From Rhipicephalus microplus (lineage: Eukaryota > Arthropoda > Arachnida > Ixodida > Ixodidae), in the NCBI RefSeq assembly GCF_043290135.1, contig NC_134700.1, positions 162,206,553 through 162,270,552 on the forward strand: 64,000 bases of DNA, read 5' to 3'. A program made the position numbers and the translations under genes. Below are positions 21,801-32,975 of this stretch, piece after piece (within the stretch, counting starts at the first letter, position 1; every line of letters begins with the position of its first letter). The notes under the pieces are model-generated. The model was not told the DNA's origin. It searched no databases and saw only the letters and a list, made by a program, of their open reading frames with translations.

Positions 21801-24397
21801 CACGAATTCTCAAATAGATCATTCCCCCCCCCCGGCATCTCTGTCATCTGCCACTCGTATGAATATAAACACAGCTAAAGTTGAAAAGCACCGCAACTTT
21901 GCACCGCGTCCCTAAGAAGCCTTACAACAAATTTTGTCTCCTCTACAACACGATCTCGAAACCAAATTTTCATAAAATATATTCAATCTGATTTATATTT
22001 CCCTCTTAGAAAACATTTCCATCTACTGATTATAAGAAATAATGAAAATGTGTATACACTGGCAATCTTTTTGTGTACAGGGTGAATATAAAGTTGAGCA
22101 GCAGGTCTTGTGTACATCACTACGATTTAGACGGTGTGCAACTACTGCTTTAAAATGCCACGCGAGGTCAGTTTTCATCGTTGAACTAGCCGAAAATGCA
22201 TAGGCTTTTACCCTAAATGATCGCTCGTATTGATGCACTGGATGTCTCTTTAATATTGAGAAAAATCGTGAGTGATAACGCAATTACCACGTCTAGAAAT
22301 TGGTTGGATTCGCATGAAACTGCTTCCCAAGTTTCGCGAAGATGGAATATCATTCACTGTCCCTTCTGACTTTCTCTTTTTCTCGAACATAATAAAAAGC
22401 TGAAATTGTGATGACTAAATAAAGGTTGAATTTCATTACTGTCTGAGGTGGTCATAAAATGACGCAAATGTCACCAAGACAATTTCTTTAGCTGGGGCAT
22501 TCAATCACGGTAGTGGTACAAATTGCGATCCAGGAAAGTTCTGTAGCCTCTTAGATAACTTGTGAGGATTGGTTTTTTGTTCATGCGAAAATGATTGATA
22601 CTTCTGAGCCCGGCAGAGCACGACGTATATTCCTGTCCTAAGTTACACTTCCAGAATACAGGCTCAAAAGCGTGTAAATGATAATTACGGGAACCACGGC
22701 GCAAATGGAAGCGGCTAATAAAGTTGGAAATGTGCGGCCGTTCCCTTAGTTTCGTAGATTTTGTAGTTGTATACAATATGAGTTGTCTCGCGTGATGCGC
22801 GCACAACAATTCATGAGTTGAGAACACGGTGACATCCAATTGAGTTCTTTGCTAAAGGCCGTTGAATAATTAACCTACTCATACAATGCCCTACAGGTTA
22901 AATATGCTTGTTTTTAGGGCTTCAGAATAAAGTACTACATCATTCTTGAAAAGCGTAAAGTGTAAATAGGTTTTTTCGGATATATTTAATGATGGGTTTA
23001 ACGGTATTGCTATATATTTTGCGGTAGACGTATTCATAAATGCGCCAGCACAATAAAACAAGCAAATAGAAGCAATCGTTGTGTCGTCCATATTTCCTTA
23101 CACTGCACTGTGCGCGGTGTTTTATTGACTGGCACATCCATCTGCGCAGTTGAATTACTTGCTTACGGGCGAACAAACTCGACCAATAGCTCTTTAGCTG
23201 TGACGTTGTGCTTGTTTTAGTTTAGTGTGCACGTAGCATAACGCAAATTATTCTGTTGTATCACCGGTTGCTTCTGCCGAATGACATGGACAGAAAATGT
23301 AGCAGCGACGCAGAGCTATAAAGAAATTATAATTTTTTTTCGTACGAAACAGGCATACCGTGTTCGCTCAGTTGCAATGCACTTCTTCAATGAAATCATG
23401 CTTGGACAGGTCATCACCATAAAAGAGCGTAAACAATTTTACTTTCTCTAAGAGAATAGAGAAAAATGGGTTCATTTTTGTACTAATTCTGCTGGCATAC
23501 GAACTATTCTATTTGTTGCAGTACTTGAAACAACCGTCAACTAATGCTTTATATACAGTTTACCGATAAAACCTGTTTCGACAGGCTGTATTGTGGTGAC
23601 AGATATGTCTTTCTTTTTCTGCAGGATATTCGGGAGAAATATTTCTAGGATTTTTCTAGGATATTTCTAGGATATTTTTAGTCATCGCAGCGAAGTGCTA
23701 CTATTCCATCGTCGCACTTGTAACAAGGTCTGGCCATGACATCAGTATAGGGACCTGTCTTATTGTTATGTGGATAGCAGTGACCTATCGCACGTGGTTA
23801 AAACAATTGCACTGCATTGGCCGGATTAGTTTAAGTGTGTTGTTTCTCTCGGTGAGGGACGTACGCTGAATGCTGAATATTCGCGTACAAGCCACACACG
23901 GGTCTTCAGTTCGACTGAGCACATAGGGGCCTTCACATACGAGACTGACCCATGGGCATAAAAATTGCTTTCCGGGTCGCACGTCTTCGCAAACATTCTT
24001 TCCTGGAGCGATTTTGGGGTGAGTAGTCGCTTCTGTTGCACACGATTTCTAAAAACAGCCGCCCAAATACGATGGCCGTTCTCACGTGATCAAAGACACG
24101 TAATCAGTCTTCGTACCTGCGCCGTCACATATGAGACATTGTTCCTGTCGAACACCTAAGTGGTACAATGATCCGCTCACAGGGTTGAGTTAGGTCGCTA
24201 GTACCTTTTCTTACCCGAGGTAAATGCAGAGAACAATAAAGAGCTTTCGAATTTCACGAGCACTCTGTTCAGGTTCGCCGCACCTTTCCTTTACAGTTAT
24301 TGCTACGCTGCCGTCATGTAGATACCCCTCACCTTTGCATTTTGAAGAAAGAGAATTTCTCAGCATGAATGTTTACACCTGTACGGTACTCTGAAAG
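18831..24397. other. No recognisable feature over 5.5 kb
   Basis: Many short frames (longest 140 aa at 19345-19767, plus) but none has a recognisable domain or a plausible exon context. Composition is moderately AT-rich with no obvious tandem repeats. Old, unrecognisable repeats are likely but cannot be shown by eye. Confidence 0.35.
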
Positions 24398-24606
24398 CTC
24401 CATGGTGGTCCAATGCGCTCGACGGCTGACCCGAAATTCACGGCATCGAGCCCGGCCATGGTTGCTACGTTTTGATGGAAGCAAAATGCTGGTGGCTCAT
24501 GAAACTTTATTTAGGGGCGCGTTAAGAAACCCCAGATGCGCCAAATTTCCGTAGCCCTCTACTACGGCGTCCATCGAAGTCGTATTGTGGTTTAAGGATG
24601 TCATAC
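24398..24606 (+). mobile_element. tRNA-derived SINE, diverged copy
   Basis: GCTCCATGGTGGTCCAATG, GCTCGACGGCTGACCCG, CATCGAGCCCGG, GGCGCGTTAAGAAACCCC, TTTCCGTAGCCCTCTACTAC and GGCGTCCATCG follow the SINE order. Confidence 0.75.
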
Positions 24607-25724
24607 CTGGACAGTTGTGCTAACACGTGGTACGCTGCCGAAGAAGTAATGACGGTATAGAGAAGTAGGCCAGAAAATAACAATGCTTGATTACTTCACT
24701 TTTATCAGCGGAGCAGTTCAAACGTCAGGTTCCACAGTGAAGTGCTCATAAAATCCCTGCGTGAATGTGTCACTGAAAGCGTATAACGTGCCAATCAGCT
24801 CTTGGCACAGCCGTGCATACAGTACAGCAAGGGGGTAGGATAGAAAGGGGAGTCAAACTAGAAAAGAAAGGAGGTGGTAAAGTTGGTATGTCTCACTGAA
24901 AGTGGCTACGTGCCTAGTAACTCCTAGCATAGGAGAGCCAAGCATTTAGTGTCTGAAAAGAACATGAGTGTGAGGAATGATGCGAGGATCAGAAAAGTAG
25001 CAGGAGAGGATGAGCAGAGCATACTTCTGTATATTGCAGCGCATCACGCGTTGTGGAAAGGCAAGTGAACGTGTGAAGGAGGTAAACTTGAGGCAATGGT
25101 AAGACATAGCATATAATTGTTTAATGTAGTGCCACTCCCGCTTCAACTTTTGCTGTATTATGATCTCACCCACAATAACTGTTAGCTACGCTCGGAATGG
25201 GCTGCGTCGCGTTGTTCGGGAAACTTCTCGGCTTTTGAGACCACCTACAGAATACGCGCTGAATGCAAAAATTGAGTTTATTGCAGTTCACCCGAGCCCC
25301 ACTGATAAAGCAGGAAAGCTCGATGCGGGATGTACAAAAGACAGCGGATTCCCGAGGCGATCCGTTAATCGACAGCCGGTGCTCTGTTTGCCACTATCAG
25401 TGTATTCCTTGTGTATCAGTCCAGTTTGACTTTCCGTTTTCTGGCCGCAAGTTCAGCAGAGCAAAGAGCTCTATCTTAGATGCACCACTTGCTTCTTTCG
25501 TCAACGCCATGACCACGTGGCAATAGTACGCCAAGAAGTTTCGAAAATGGCAGTTTGGTTAAAGGCAGATAAATGAGCATGCAAAAGAGGTGAATCATAG
25601 TAAGGTATAGTAAAGTACTGCTACGTGCGAGAAACCGAAACAAGGTGAACGAGGGAAATGAGGTGGGCGAACGCCTCCAGCTCCGTTCTCTTCAGCCTAG
25701 GCACCACCTTTGCGTGGATGCCTA
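24607..25724. other. No recognisable feature
   Basis: Short frames only. Confidence 0.4.
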
Positions 25725-26119
25725 TTTTTTAGGGGCGAGGCTCCTTAAGGTGTGCGTCGTGCGTTTCCTGTATGTGGTAGCCACATTTTGTTTTAGTACT
25801 CGGGAATGTCCGCTGGATGGCGGTAGTTTTATATGATGAATATATGATCAAAAGACGCGAGGTTGTGGTACTTGGAGTGTTCACTATACGGACGAACGGG
25901 CACACGGATGGACGGACAGGCACACGGATGGACGGACGGGCAAACGGATGGACGGACAGGCACACGGATGGACGGACAGGCACACGAATGGACGGACATA
26001 AACATGGACGGATGGACGGACACGGCCAACGGATGATTCACAATGCGATAAATTCCTTTGAATGTTTGCCCCCACTCGTCATCATTCACTTCGTGGATAT
26101 GTTGCGATTTTTTTTTGTT
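25725..26119 (+). mobile_element. Dispersed repeat family, copy C
   Basis: Starts TTTTTTAGGGGCGAGGCTCC and ends GTCATCATTCACTTCGTGG, then ATATGTTGCGA and a T-run. TGTCCGCTGGATGGCGGTAG, TATATGATCAAAAGACGCGA and GGTACTTGGAGTGTTCACTA align it with copies A and E. This 395-bp copy looks the least disturbed. Confidence 0.75.
25890..26030. repeat. GGACGGACAGGCACACGGAT minisatellite
   Basis: Several near-perfect ~20-bp units (GATGGACGGACAGGCACACG and a GGGCAAACG variant). It is more homogeneous than the arrays in copies A and E. Confidence 0.9.
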
Positions 26120-28260
26120 TCTTCAACGAGCTAATACATTAGTAAGTCCGCTGGCTGAACACCGCACGTGATTTTTTCCTTTTCATTGTTGCCGCAGTGA
26201 ACAGTGACGCACCTCAATGTTACCATTGGACAGGACGTCACTCTTCGTCACTAAGACTTCCGCGAATCGAATACTGCTTCGACAAAACGAAACCCGAGAC
26301 AAGGACTGAGATGTCAACCGGCACCGTGCCGAGAAAATCTTCGCGGTGTTGTCTACGAACAAGGCGAAACACGTCAACCAGCTTTTTTGTGGAGATGTGC
26401 AGGTGAATAGCTGAAACATGTTCTTGGGCTATAGTCAACTGATTTATTGAAAGGAAAGTTGCACCCTGCGTAAATTCAAACGCATGCGCGTCACATAAAT
26501 GATCACCGTAACCAAACGACATAAGACCTTCAGTTACGAAGATTTGTAAAAAAGAGCTATTACCTGTGATACACCCCCTAGCTCTGATGAGACATGCATC
26601 AAACTGGTCAATGTTTACATGTCTGAGTAATGGGGAATGTAGCATAAAAATAAGCACAACAATGTTCTACGACTACACTTGCCCTCGCACTGCAAGTTCC
26701 TCACTGCCAGGATTCTTGCTAAATGTCGAAACAGCTGGCTATAGAATATTCGGAAGCTTATCGCATGAATATAAAGGGCGACACGTGTCAGTGGCCAGTC
26801 TTTAGGTTTACGTAATCACAATTTGCCATAGGTCGGCGAGCTCTCTCATGAGTCGGTTCACTCAAACTAAGTTCGAGCCGCGAGGCTGAGTCTGAGCGAG
26901 TACTAATTTTATGAGTCTGAGTCCGATTGAAGAAACTGCTTGTGCGCGTGAGTCCGAGTGAGGCCGGCTCGGGAAACTTTTCGTGAGTCTGAGTGAGTAC
27001 AAAGCTTAAAATAAATTTTATGAGAGAATTTTAGAACTCAAGTTATGCCGACCTATGCAATCAGCACTTTTTAAACAACTATTAATTCAAGGATTTATAT
27101 TATTCTTTTACGGTGTTTATCAATGCAACCCTCCCACAGGTGCTTGAAGTTACTTAGAGTGCAATATTCCTTTTAATAGATCAATTCTTGGTTGGCACCT
27201 ATCCTGTCTTTGATTACCCTCGTTCCTGTGGGTCTGTGTCCACGATTTTTTAATTGTGAAATGACATTCAAGCATAGCAAAATCTTATTTCAGGTGAGCG
27301 TTTCGAGAAAATCACAGATTTCTCGTGACTGCAGACTTTAGCGGTCACGAGGGTTTCTGGAGGGTACATTGCTGGATCAATTAGATTTTATTCGCATTAG
27401 TTTAGGCAAGGTATTTTGGAAAATACAAGATCTTGGTAGATCAAGAATTTTACCATCTTGGCACCAATATCATCTTAGAGCACCATTAAAAAAGCTGTTC
27501 GGAAGTTTTCACTTTGATTTGAACTTGGAAAAAAAGAGGACTGCGATTCCAGATATTTTGTCATTGAATATATGTGGACGGTGATCTGTAAGTTGGGAAT
27601 ATATGAAGTTGGTTTGCATAGCTTGTCAATCAGGAAATGGTCAGAAATCTTCAAGTTGCCGTAGCTAATTGTGGCTGTGCCTTTTGAAGCTTCGAAAGTT
27701 TCTTAGAGTGTGAATAAAATTAAAGTACTCTTTTGCTTGCCCATGTTAAATACACTGTGCGCATGTTTCTTAATTAGAAACTGCGAGACATCCAGCAGTT
27801 GGTAGCATCAAAACACTTTGGAGTCATTTCGTGCCAGTTGGTACCCTCATCGTATATTTTTTGACAAAATGGGCATTTTGTCCAGTTTGAAAAGCTGTAG
27901 ATTTGGGATGAGAAGGAAAGAATTATAGCTTGTTGCCAAAACATACTCTCGGGTGGTGTTCGACTTCGGCTCCATACACTTATGCCCATGCGCCAGCCTA
28001 CAAGCTACGGCGGCTAGTTATATTGAAGCGAGAGGCTATATGGCTGTGCTTAGGCCTTTCGAAATATTCGTCACATGTAGTAGTATACCTAGAAGTGCCA
28101 ACGCCCCCCCCCATTTTATGTCACCTTAACCTGCTAACGGCGCACGCTTCAGGTTGTACGAGTGGCGCTACATCTATGATTTCTAATGCGTACTTCTTAT
28201 GGCCAGCGTTCTGGCCCTGTGTTTGCATACCAGAGGAAGCGATACTTGATTCACTAAATG
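26120..28260. other. No gene seen; GAGTC-rich patch at 26850-27000
   Basis: 26850-27000 holds irregularly repeated GAGTCTGAGTGAG / GAGTCCGAGTGAG words. A 139-aa minus frame (26238-26657) and others were not recognised. Confidence 0.4.
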
Positions 28261-28501
28261 GCCCCGCCGCGGTGGTCTAGTGGCTAAGGTACTCGGCTGC
28301 TGACCCGCACGTCGCGGGATCGAATCCCAGCTGCGGCGGCTGTATTTCCGATGGAGGCGGCAATGTTGTAGGCCTGTTTGCTCAGATTTGGGTACATGTT
28401 AAAAAACCTCAGGTGGCCAAAATTTCTGGAGCCCTCCACTACGGCGTCTCTCATAATCATATGGTGGTTTTGGGACGTTAAACCCCACATATCAACAACA
28501 A
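28261..28501 (+). mobile_element. Full-length tRNA-derived SINE with 14-bp TSD
   Basis: Complete copy with the head GCCCCGCCGCGGTGGTCTAG, A/B-box-like blocks (TGGCTAAGG, CGGGATCGAATCC), the body GGTACATGTTAAAAAACC and the tail TGGTTTTGGGACGTTAAACC, then CCACATATCAACAA. It is flanked by TGATTCACTAAATG at 28247-28260 and 28502-28515. The acceptor-like CCGCCG and CGGCGG can pair, fitting a tRNA-derived head. Such a head would recruit Pol III; the mobilising LINE is not identified. Confidence 0.92.
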
Positions 28502-28606
28502 TGATTCACTAAATGAGCAAATTTGTGTGATGCTTGTATACCTAACTTGCCTCGGTTGTAGAGAGATTAATTAATATGTGGGGTTCGTGCTTGTTCGTTT
28601 CTGTTT

Positions 28607-29250
28607 GAATGAATGAAAATAACTTTATTTGGACCAGGCTCTTTGTACTTCAGCCCTAAGGTGGGTGGCCTCCTCAGTACAGGTAGCCATGGCTCGCTGC
28701 CGCTGCCCGAGCCCGGTTCACTAATCCTAGCTGGTTGTCAGGGTCTTGCACGACCAGCAAAGCCTCCCACTGGGCTTCGAATACTTCCTCTGGATCCGTT
28801 TCTTTTTGCTCGTTTGCGTTTGCACTTGGTGGTGACGACGGTGGTATGTTCGGATGGTTCCGACACGCCAGCATCATGTGGCGCAGAGTGTTGCGCGTGT
28901 CTGGAGGACAAAACTTGCCGTTTAGCCAGAAGGTCTCTGGATACACTGCGTGCATCATTGTTCCGTGCGGGTAAGTTCCGGCTTGTAGTCTTCTCCATAT
29001 CACTGCTTGTTCCCTACTCAGACTCTCGCGTGCTGGCGGGTACCACTTCCTATAGTGTGCCAAAATGTCTGCGTGCTTCTTCGGCATGCGCTCATGCTCG
29101 TCGTGACAGCCGTCTGTACGTGTTCCCATGGCGTCGGAGATGGCTCGGCGTGCATGATCTCGAGCCGCGGCGTGCGCCGCCTGGTATCCCGCGAGAGACT
29201 CGTGTCATGGTGTCCCAAGGATGGTTGTTTCATCCATCTTGGTGCTTTTT
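28607..29250 (-). mobile_element. I-superfamily LINE, 3' fragment
   Basis: Minus-strand open frame (28674-29129, extending upstream as ESLAGYQAAHAAARD after an in-frame stop). The text reads as the end of RNase H (AAHAAARDHARRA), then WYPPARESLSREQAVIWRRL and ending near VQDPDNQLGLVNRARAAA. This matches the C-terminal layout of the LINE fragment at 45078-46420. The 3' end lies by a (TGAA)-like stretch at about 28607-28618. RT and endonuclease are absent. Confidence 0.75.
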
Positions 29251-29308
29251 ATGACATATGGTGCTACCTTTCTGTTCATGTATCTTCTGCACGCCTCTTG
29301 CGAATCTG

Positions 29309-29872
29309 TTATGATTCATGAAAAAAAATCGCAGCATATCCACAGAGTGAATGATGAGTGGGGCGAAGCACTGGAGGGTTTTATGACTAAACCTTGAACT
29401 ATTTGCAGGTATCGCCCACTACATCATCGAAGTCTTGACAAAGACTATATATTTATACAAGAAATTTTACAATTCATAAGTGGTAGTTATACGTCGCCAT
29501 TGTTCCCCCTTTATTATAATGGCTTTATGGTCGGTGAAGTGTTAGATCGGTGTGATGGGGCATAGAGGAATGTGTGCAAGGACGAAATAGTGGGAAGTGT
29601 GCAAAGGTGGAACTGTAGGCGGTCACGTGCAAAGAAGGAATGGACACTGCAGGACAATCTATCGTTCTTTAACGCGCACCTGGATACAAGCACACGACCA
29701 TCTTGCATTTCGTATTGGCTACTTCTCAACAATATTTCTTTTATGGTCGGTGAAGTGGTGGATAGGTAATGGGGTGTTGTAGAGTGTTTGCAAGGACAAA
29801 GTAATGGAAAGTTGGCAAAAGTGGAACTATAGGGATGGTCAGACGCACGCCTTTAGGAGCTTCACTCTGAAA
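29309..29872 (-). mobile_element. Dispersed repeat family, copy D (with internal duplication)
   Basis: Begins with an A-run and ATCGCAGCATATCCACAGAG then TGAATGATGAGTGGGGCGAA, and ends GCACGCCTTTAGGAGCTTC, the decayed form of the AGGAGCTTCGCCCC terminus. Inside, TTATGGTCGGTGAAGTG recurs at about 29523 and 29740, giving a ~217-bp duplication. There is no GGACG array in this copy. Confidence 0.6.
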
Positions 29873-32400
29873 GAACCTCCGGATGCACTAAGGGGAATGC
29901 CGCAAGTAGTTCAAAAGTTCAATTTACGCCTTGGTAAACTAGACAGCTCATGCCATCTACCGGGTCAACCATGTACGCCTGTCATCTCAGAGACTATGGC
30001 AGGAAGGTGCTCAATGACTGTTGTTGCTATTTGGGCTCTCGCTGCTTTAGTTCTGCTTCTACTATAGATTTGGCGGCCGCACAGGACAACGTTGTGTACG
30101 GCAACATTCACTTGAAAGGTTCCACATGGACGCGGGTAATTTGAAGTGTGCTAATGCGCTACGGACCACTAAAACATAATTTTATTTCAAAATAGGCACT
30201 TCCTTGGCCCAAATGTAGCACCAGGCTTCACTAACTCAGCGCTAGTTTTGGTTTAAAGGAAAATGCACGCTCGTAGTGGTTGCCAGGCATCCTAAGATCC
30301 GGTTTTACGGAGTGATGTTGATGAGAATGTTCGCAATTGTTGGATTTCACAAGTTTTATTAGAAAAAGAAATTCATAGCCCTGTAAAGACCTTTTCTGCT
30401 GTTTACTTCTTTTCTTATTCCTCATTTTGTGAATTTTAAGTCGGGCGAAGGCTCGAAGTGATTGACTTGAGTTCGTAGCGCTTACCTCCGCTCCTTCTCG
30501 CCACTTACTCAGCGATATTAGAAGTTGGATCAGGCTCAGTTATCTCGTTTGTTGGCGTGCCAACTACGGCAAAGACAAAGACAGCCGGCTATGGCGGACT
30601 GAGAACGAGAGCCGCAGTGAGCCTGAACAAGTCAACCATGCGTTCATCGAAGATGGCTTCATCGGGCAACACACGTTTTCCGCAGCTCTGCGACGTGCTA
30701 ACCAGAGGAATTCTAATTTCGTGAAGGTATTTCAGCGTTTCCTAAAAGCAATGGATGAGTACAAGAATTTGCTCCCATTATTTGTGCAGGTATTGATTTT
30801 GCATGAGTACACGAGTAAACAAAGTTCTCTGCAAGCCTCACTAGATTGACAGAGATGCGGTGTCGCTTGACCAACTGGCAAAGACACCAGCTAAGCTGCT
30901 GTCGGGAAAATGCGTATAATTAAAGGCTTGAATTCGAGTTGGCACGGATACATAGTTTTAGCTTCTTTTACTTGTAGCGTGTAGTTCAAATGACATCATG
31001 TAATTATAGGCTTCTACCAGTTCATGAAAATCTGGTAGCCGCGGTTTGAACGTTTGTGGGTCTTTACTTTTAATACTATAACTCAAATATACGTGATGGA
31101 CTAAAGCTTCTAAAAGTTATTACAGAGAATGTCGCTGGAGACGACGTTTGACAAGCGAACTTCATCAAGGCGGCACTGTTCACCGGACGAGGACATGCCA
31201 ACTCGACGAAACACTGTTTTCAGAGACGATCTTTCTCAAAAAACTGATCGCTTAAAGCCTCTCCACGCTTGTGAACTTCAGTCTCGTTTGGTACTTAAGT
31301 TCTGTAAGAAAACAAGTTGACGTATGAGCTTCACCAGGTTTTTTTTTGTTACGGTTTTCCTGGCTTTCGTGATGTTCTCTGCAGAATAATGGCAGTTCAG
31401 CTATTTCGAGTGTGCAGTGTCAAAATTCAGCTGAACCGAACATTCCCGTTCATTGTTACCTGAAATATCTCGCAGTTTCATCATTTCAGTAGTACGAGGT
31501 ATAAACAGTACGAGAGATAACTCACAAAACTAATAACTTTGGTACCCATATGGATCACAGGTAAATGCTCTACGCAATGATACGACAGCGAATAGCTTAA
31601 GATCCCATGTCATGAGGGCTTTGAGAAAGGCCAAACGTGCAAACATGTCTTCAAGAATATCGTAACATTTATTTACACTACACTTTTAAACATGTTCCAT
31701 GCGGTGGCACAAAACACTGAATATTGGACATTTGACAAGAAAGAGATATCACGAGTCTATAGGGACAACGTCACAGAATGGTTATTGTCTTGACATCAGG
31801 AAATGCACTCGAAGTTTTCTGACATTCTTAACGGTAGCAAAGTTTACGTCGTCTTGCCGAAAAGAGGAAGAATTCAAAAGCCACAGGAGCAGTGCTGAAA
31901 GGCAATCGAAAGATGAAAAAATGCTTATTAGAGACCTCTTAAACCGTTGACCCCCCCACCCCCCTTAATTTTTTCAACTTGTAATACGGATAATCTACTA
32001 GGTAGTGCACACAATCGTGGAAATGCAAAGGGCTAGGTAAACTGTGAAGGATATGTTACATGGATTAAATACTAGTTTCGACTAACCGAGTTTGAGAATT
32101 TCGTGATTGATGGCAAAATTAAGGAAAAGAGGTAAGTGACGCTCCTTTTTATTGGCTGTTAGCTTCGAACTGAACGGTTACGAATATTGAGTACCCTGCC
32201 ACTACGCAGCCTTCGCCACTGTCTGCTTCTCAGATATTCCAGTTGAGCAGTCTTGGCTATTGAACCAGCTTAGACTACGTTGTCCTGCTCACCACACTAT
32301 AAAGCGAACAACTGAGGAAAGGGTGTATAAACTAAGTTCCAAATGGGAGGTGGGGCTAGTCAAGCTGCTATAACGCAGCTTTTTTCCTACTTTCCATGCC
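29873..32400. other. No gene seen; contains one copy of a dispersed repeat pair
   Basis: 31243-31316 resembles 36790-36856: GATCGCTTAAAGCCTCTCC, GAACTTCAGTCTCGTTTGG and AAGTTCTGTAAGAAAA are shared with small changes. The family is not identified. Short frames elsewhere. Confidence 0.4.
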
Positions 32401-32481
32401 ACAATTGTTTCTTGTTTGTGTAAATCACGGTGTATCGTTGTGGTGAAATAAATTTCAACTTCAACTTCAACTTCAACTTCT
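32401..32481 (+). repeat. Possible retroelement 3' end with (TTCAAC)n tail
   Basis: GGTGAAATAAATTTCAACTT runs into TTCAACTTCAACTTCAAC. An AATAAA just before a hexamer tail suggests the 3' end of a non-LTR element, but no coding part is seen upstream. Confidence 0.35.
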
Positions 32482-32975
32482 ACATCACTGAGCTCTGCTT
32501 GAAGTCAGGAAACAGTCAAAAATATAAACAATACAGCATCAGGGCAGTATAATAAAAACCCACAACTACCGAACTTTTACCAACTGTTAGCTCAGGTACA
32601 CCATAGAAGTCAAAGGAAATTGCATGTATGTGAAAGCACCACTGAAAAACTGTGGATACATTTAGATGAGTTTCTTCTCTTTTTTTGCTATTTTTCAAAT
32701 GTGTTGCCTTGCAGCAGACTAATTTCAGTCATTTTGCTTTCTGTCATTCATTATTGTCTAACATTCATTAATAGTTATTTTGTTATGTCCCACATTGTTT
32801 TTATAGACTGTATCAATTTTATCTACTGACAATTTGCCCCATTCCATAGCCACTGTTTGTAAACAGGGTGTCAGAAGGTATATATTGACAAATATGTACT
32901 TACAGATATCTGGTGAAGAGACGCATAGAGCAGAGTAGAAAGACGCGGTATCACTAGGGAAAGGGCGACTACTTT
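32482..32975. other. 3' flank of the cuticle gene
   Basis: No canonical AATAAA on the minus strand directly downstream of the stop codon at 32976. The minus-strand variant AATATA (plus 32881-32886) lies about 90 nt past the stop and may serve as the poly(A) signal. Otherwise no feature. Confidence 0.3.

Noticed and set aside
25890..26030. CRISPR-like array
   Set aside because: Units are contiguous ~20-bp tandem repeats without unique spacers, in an animal genome.
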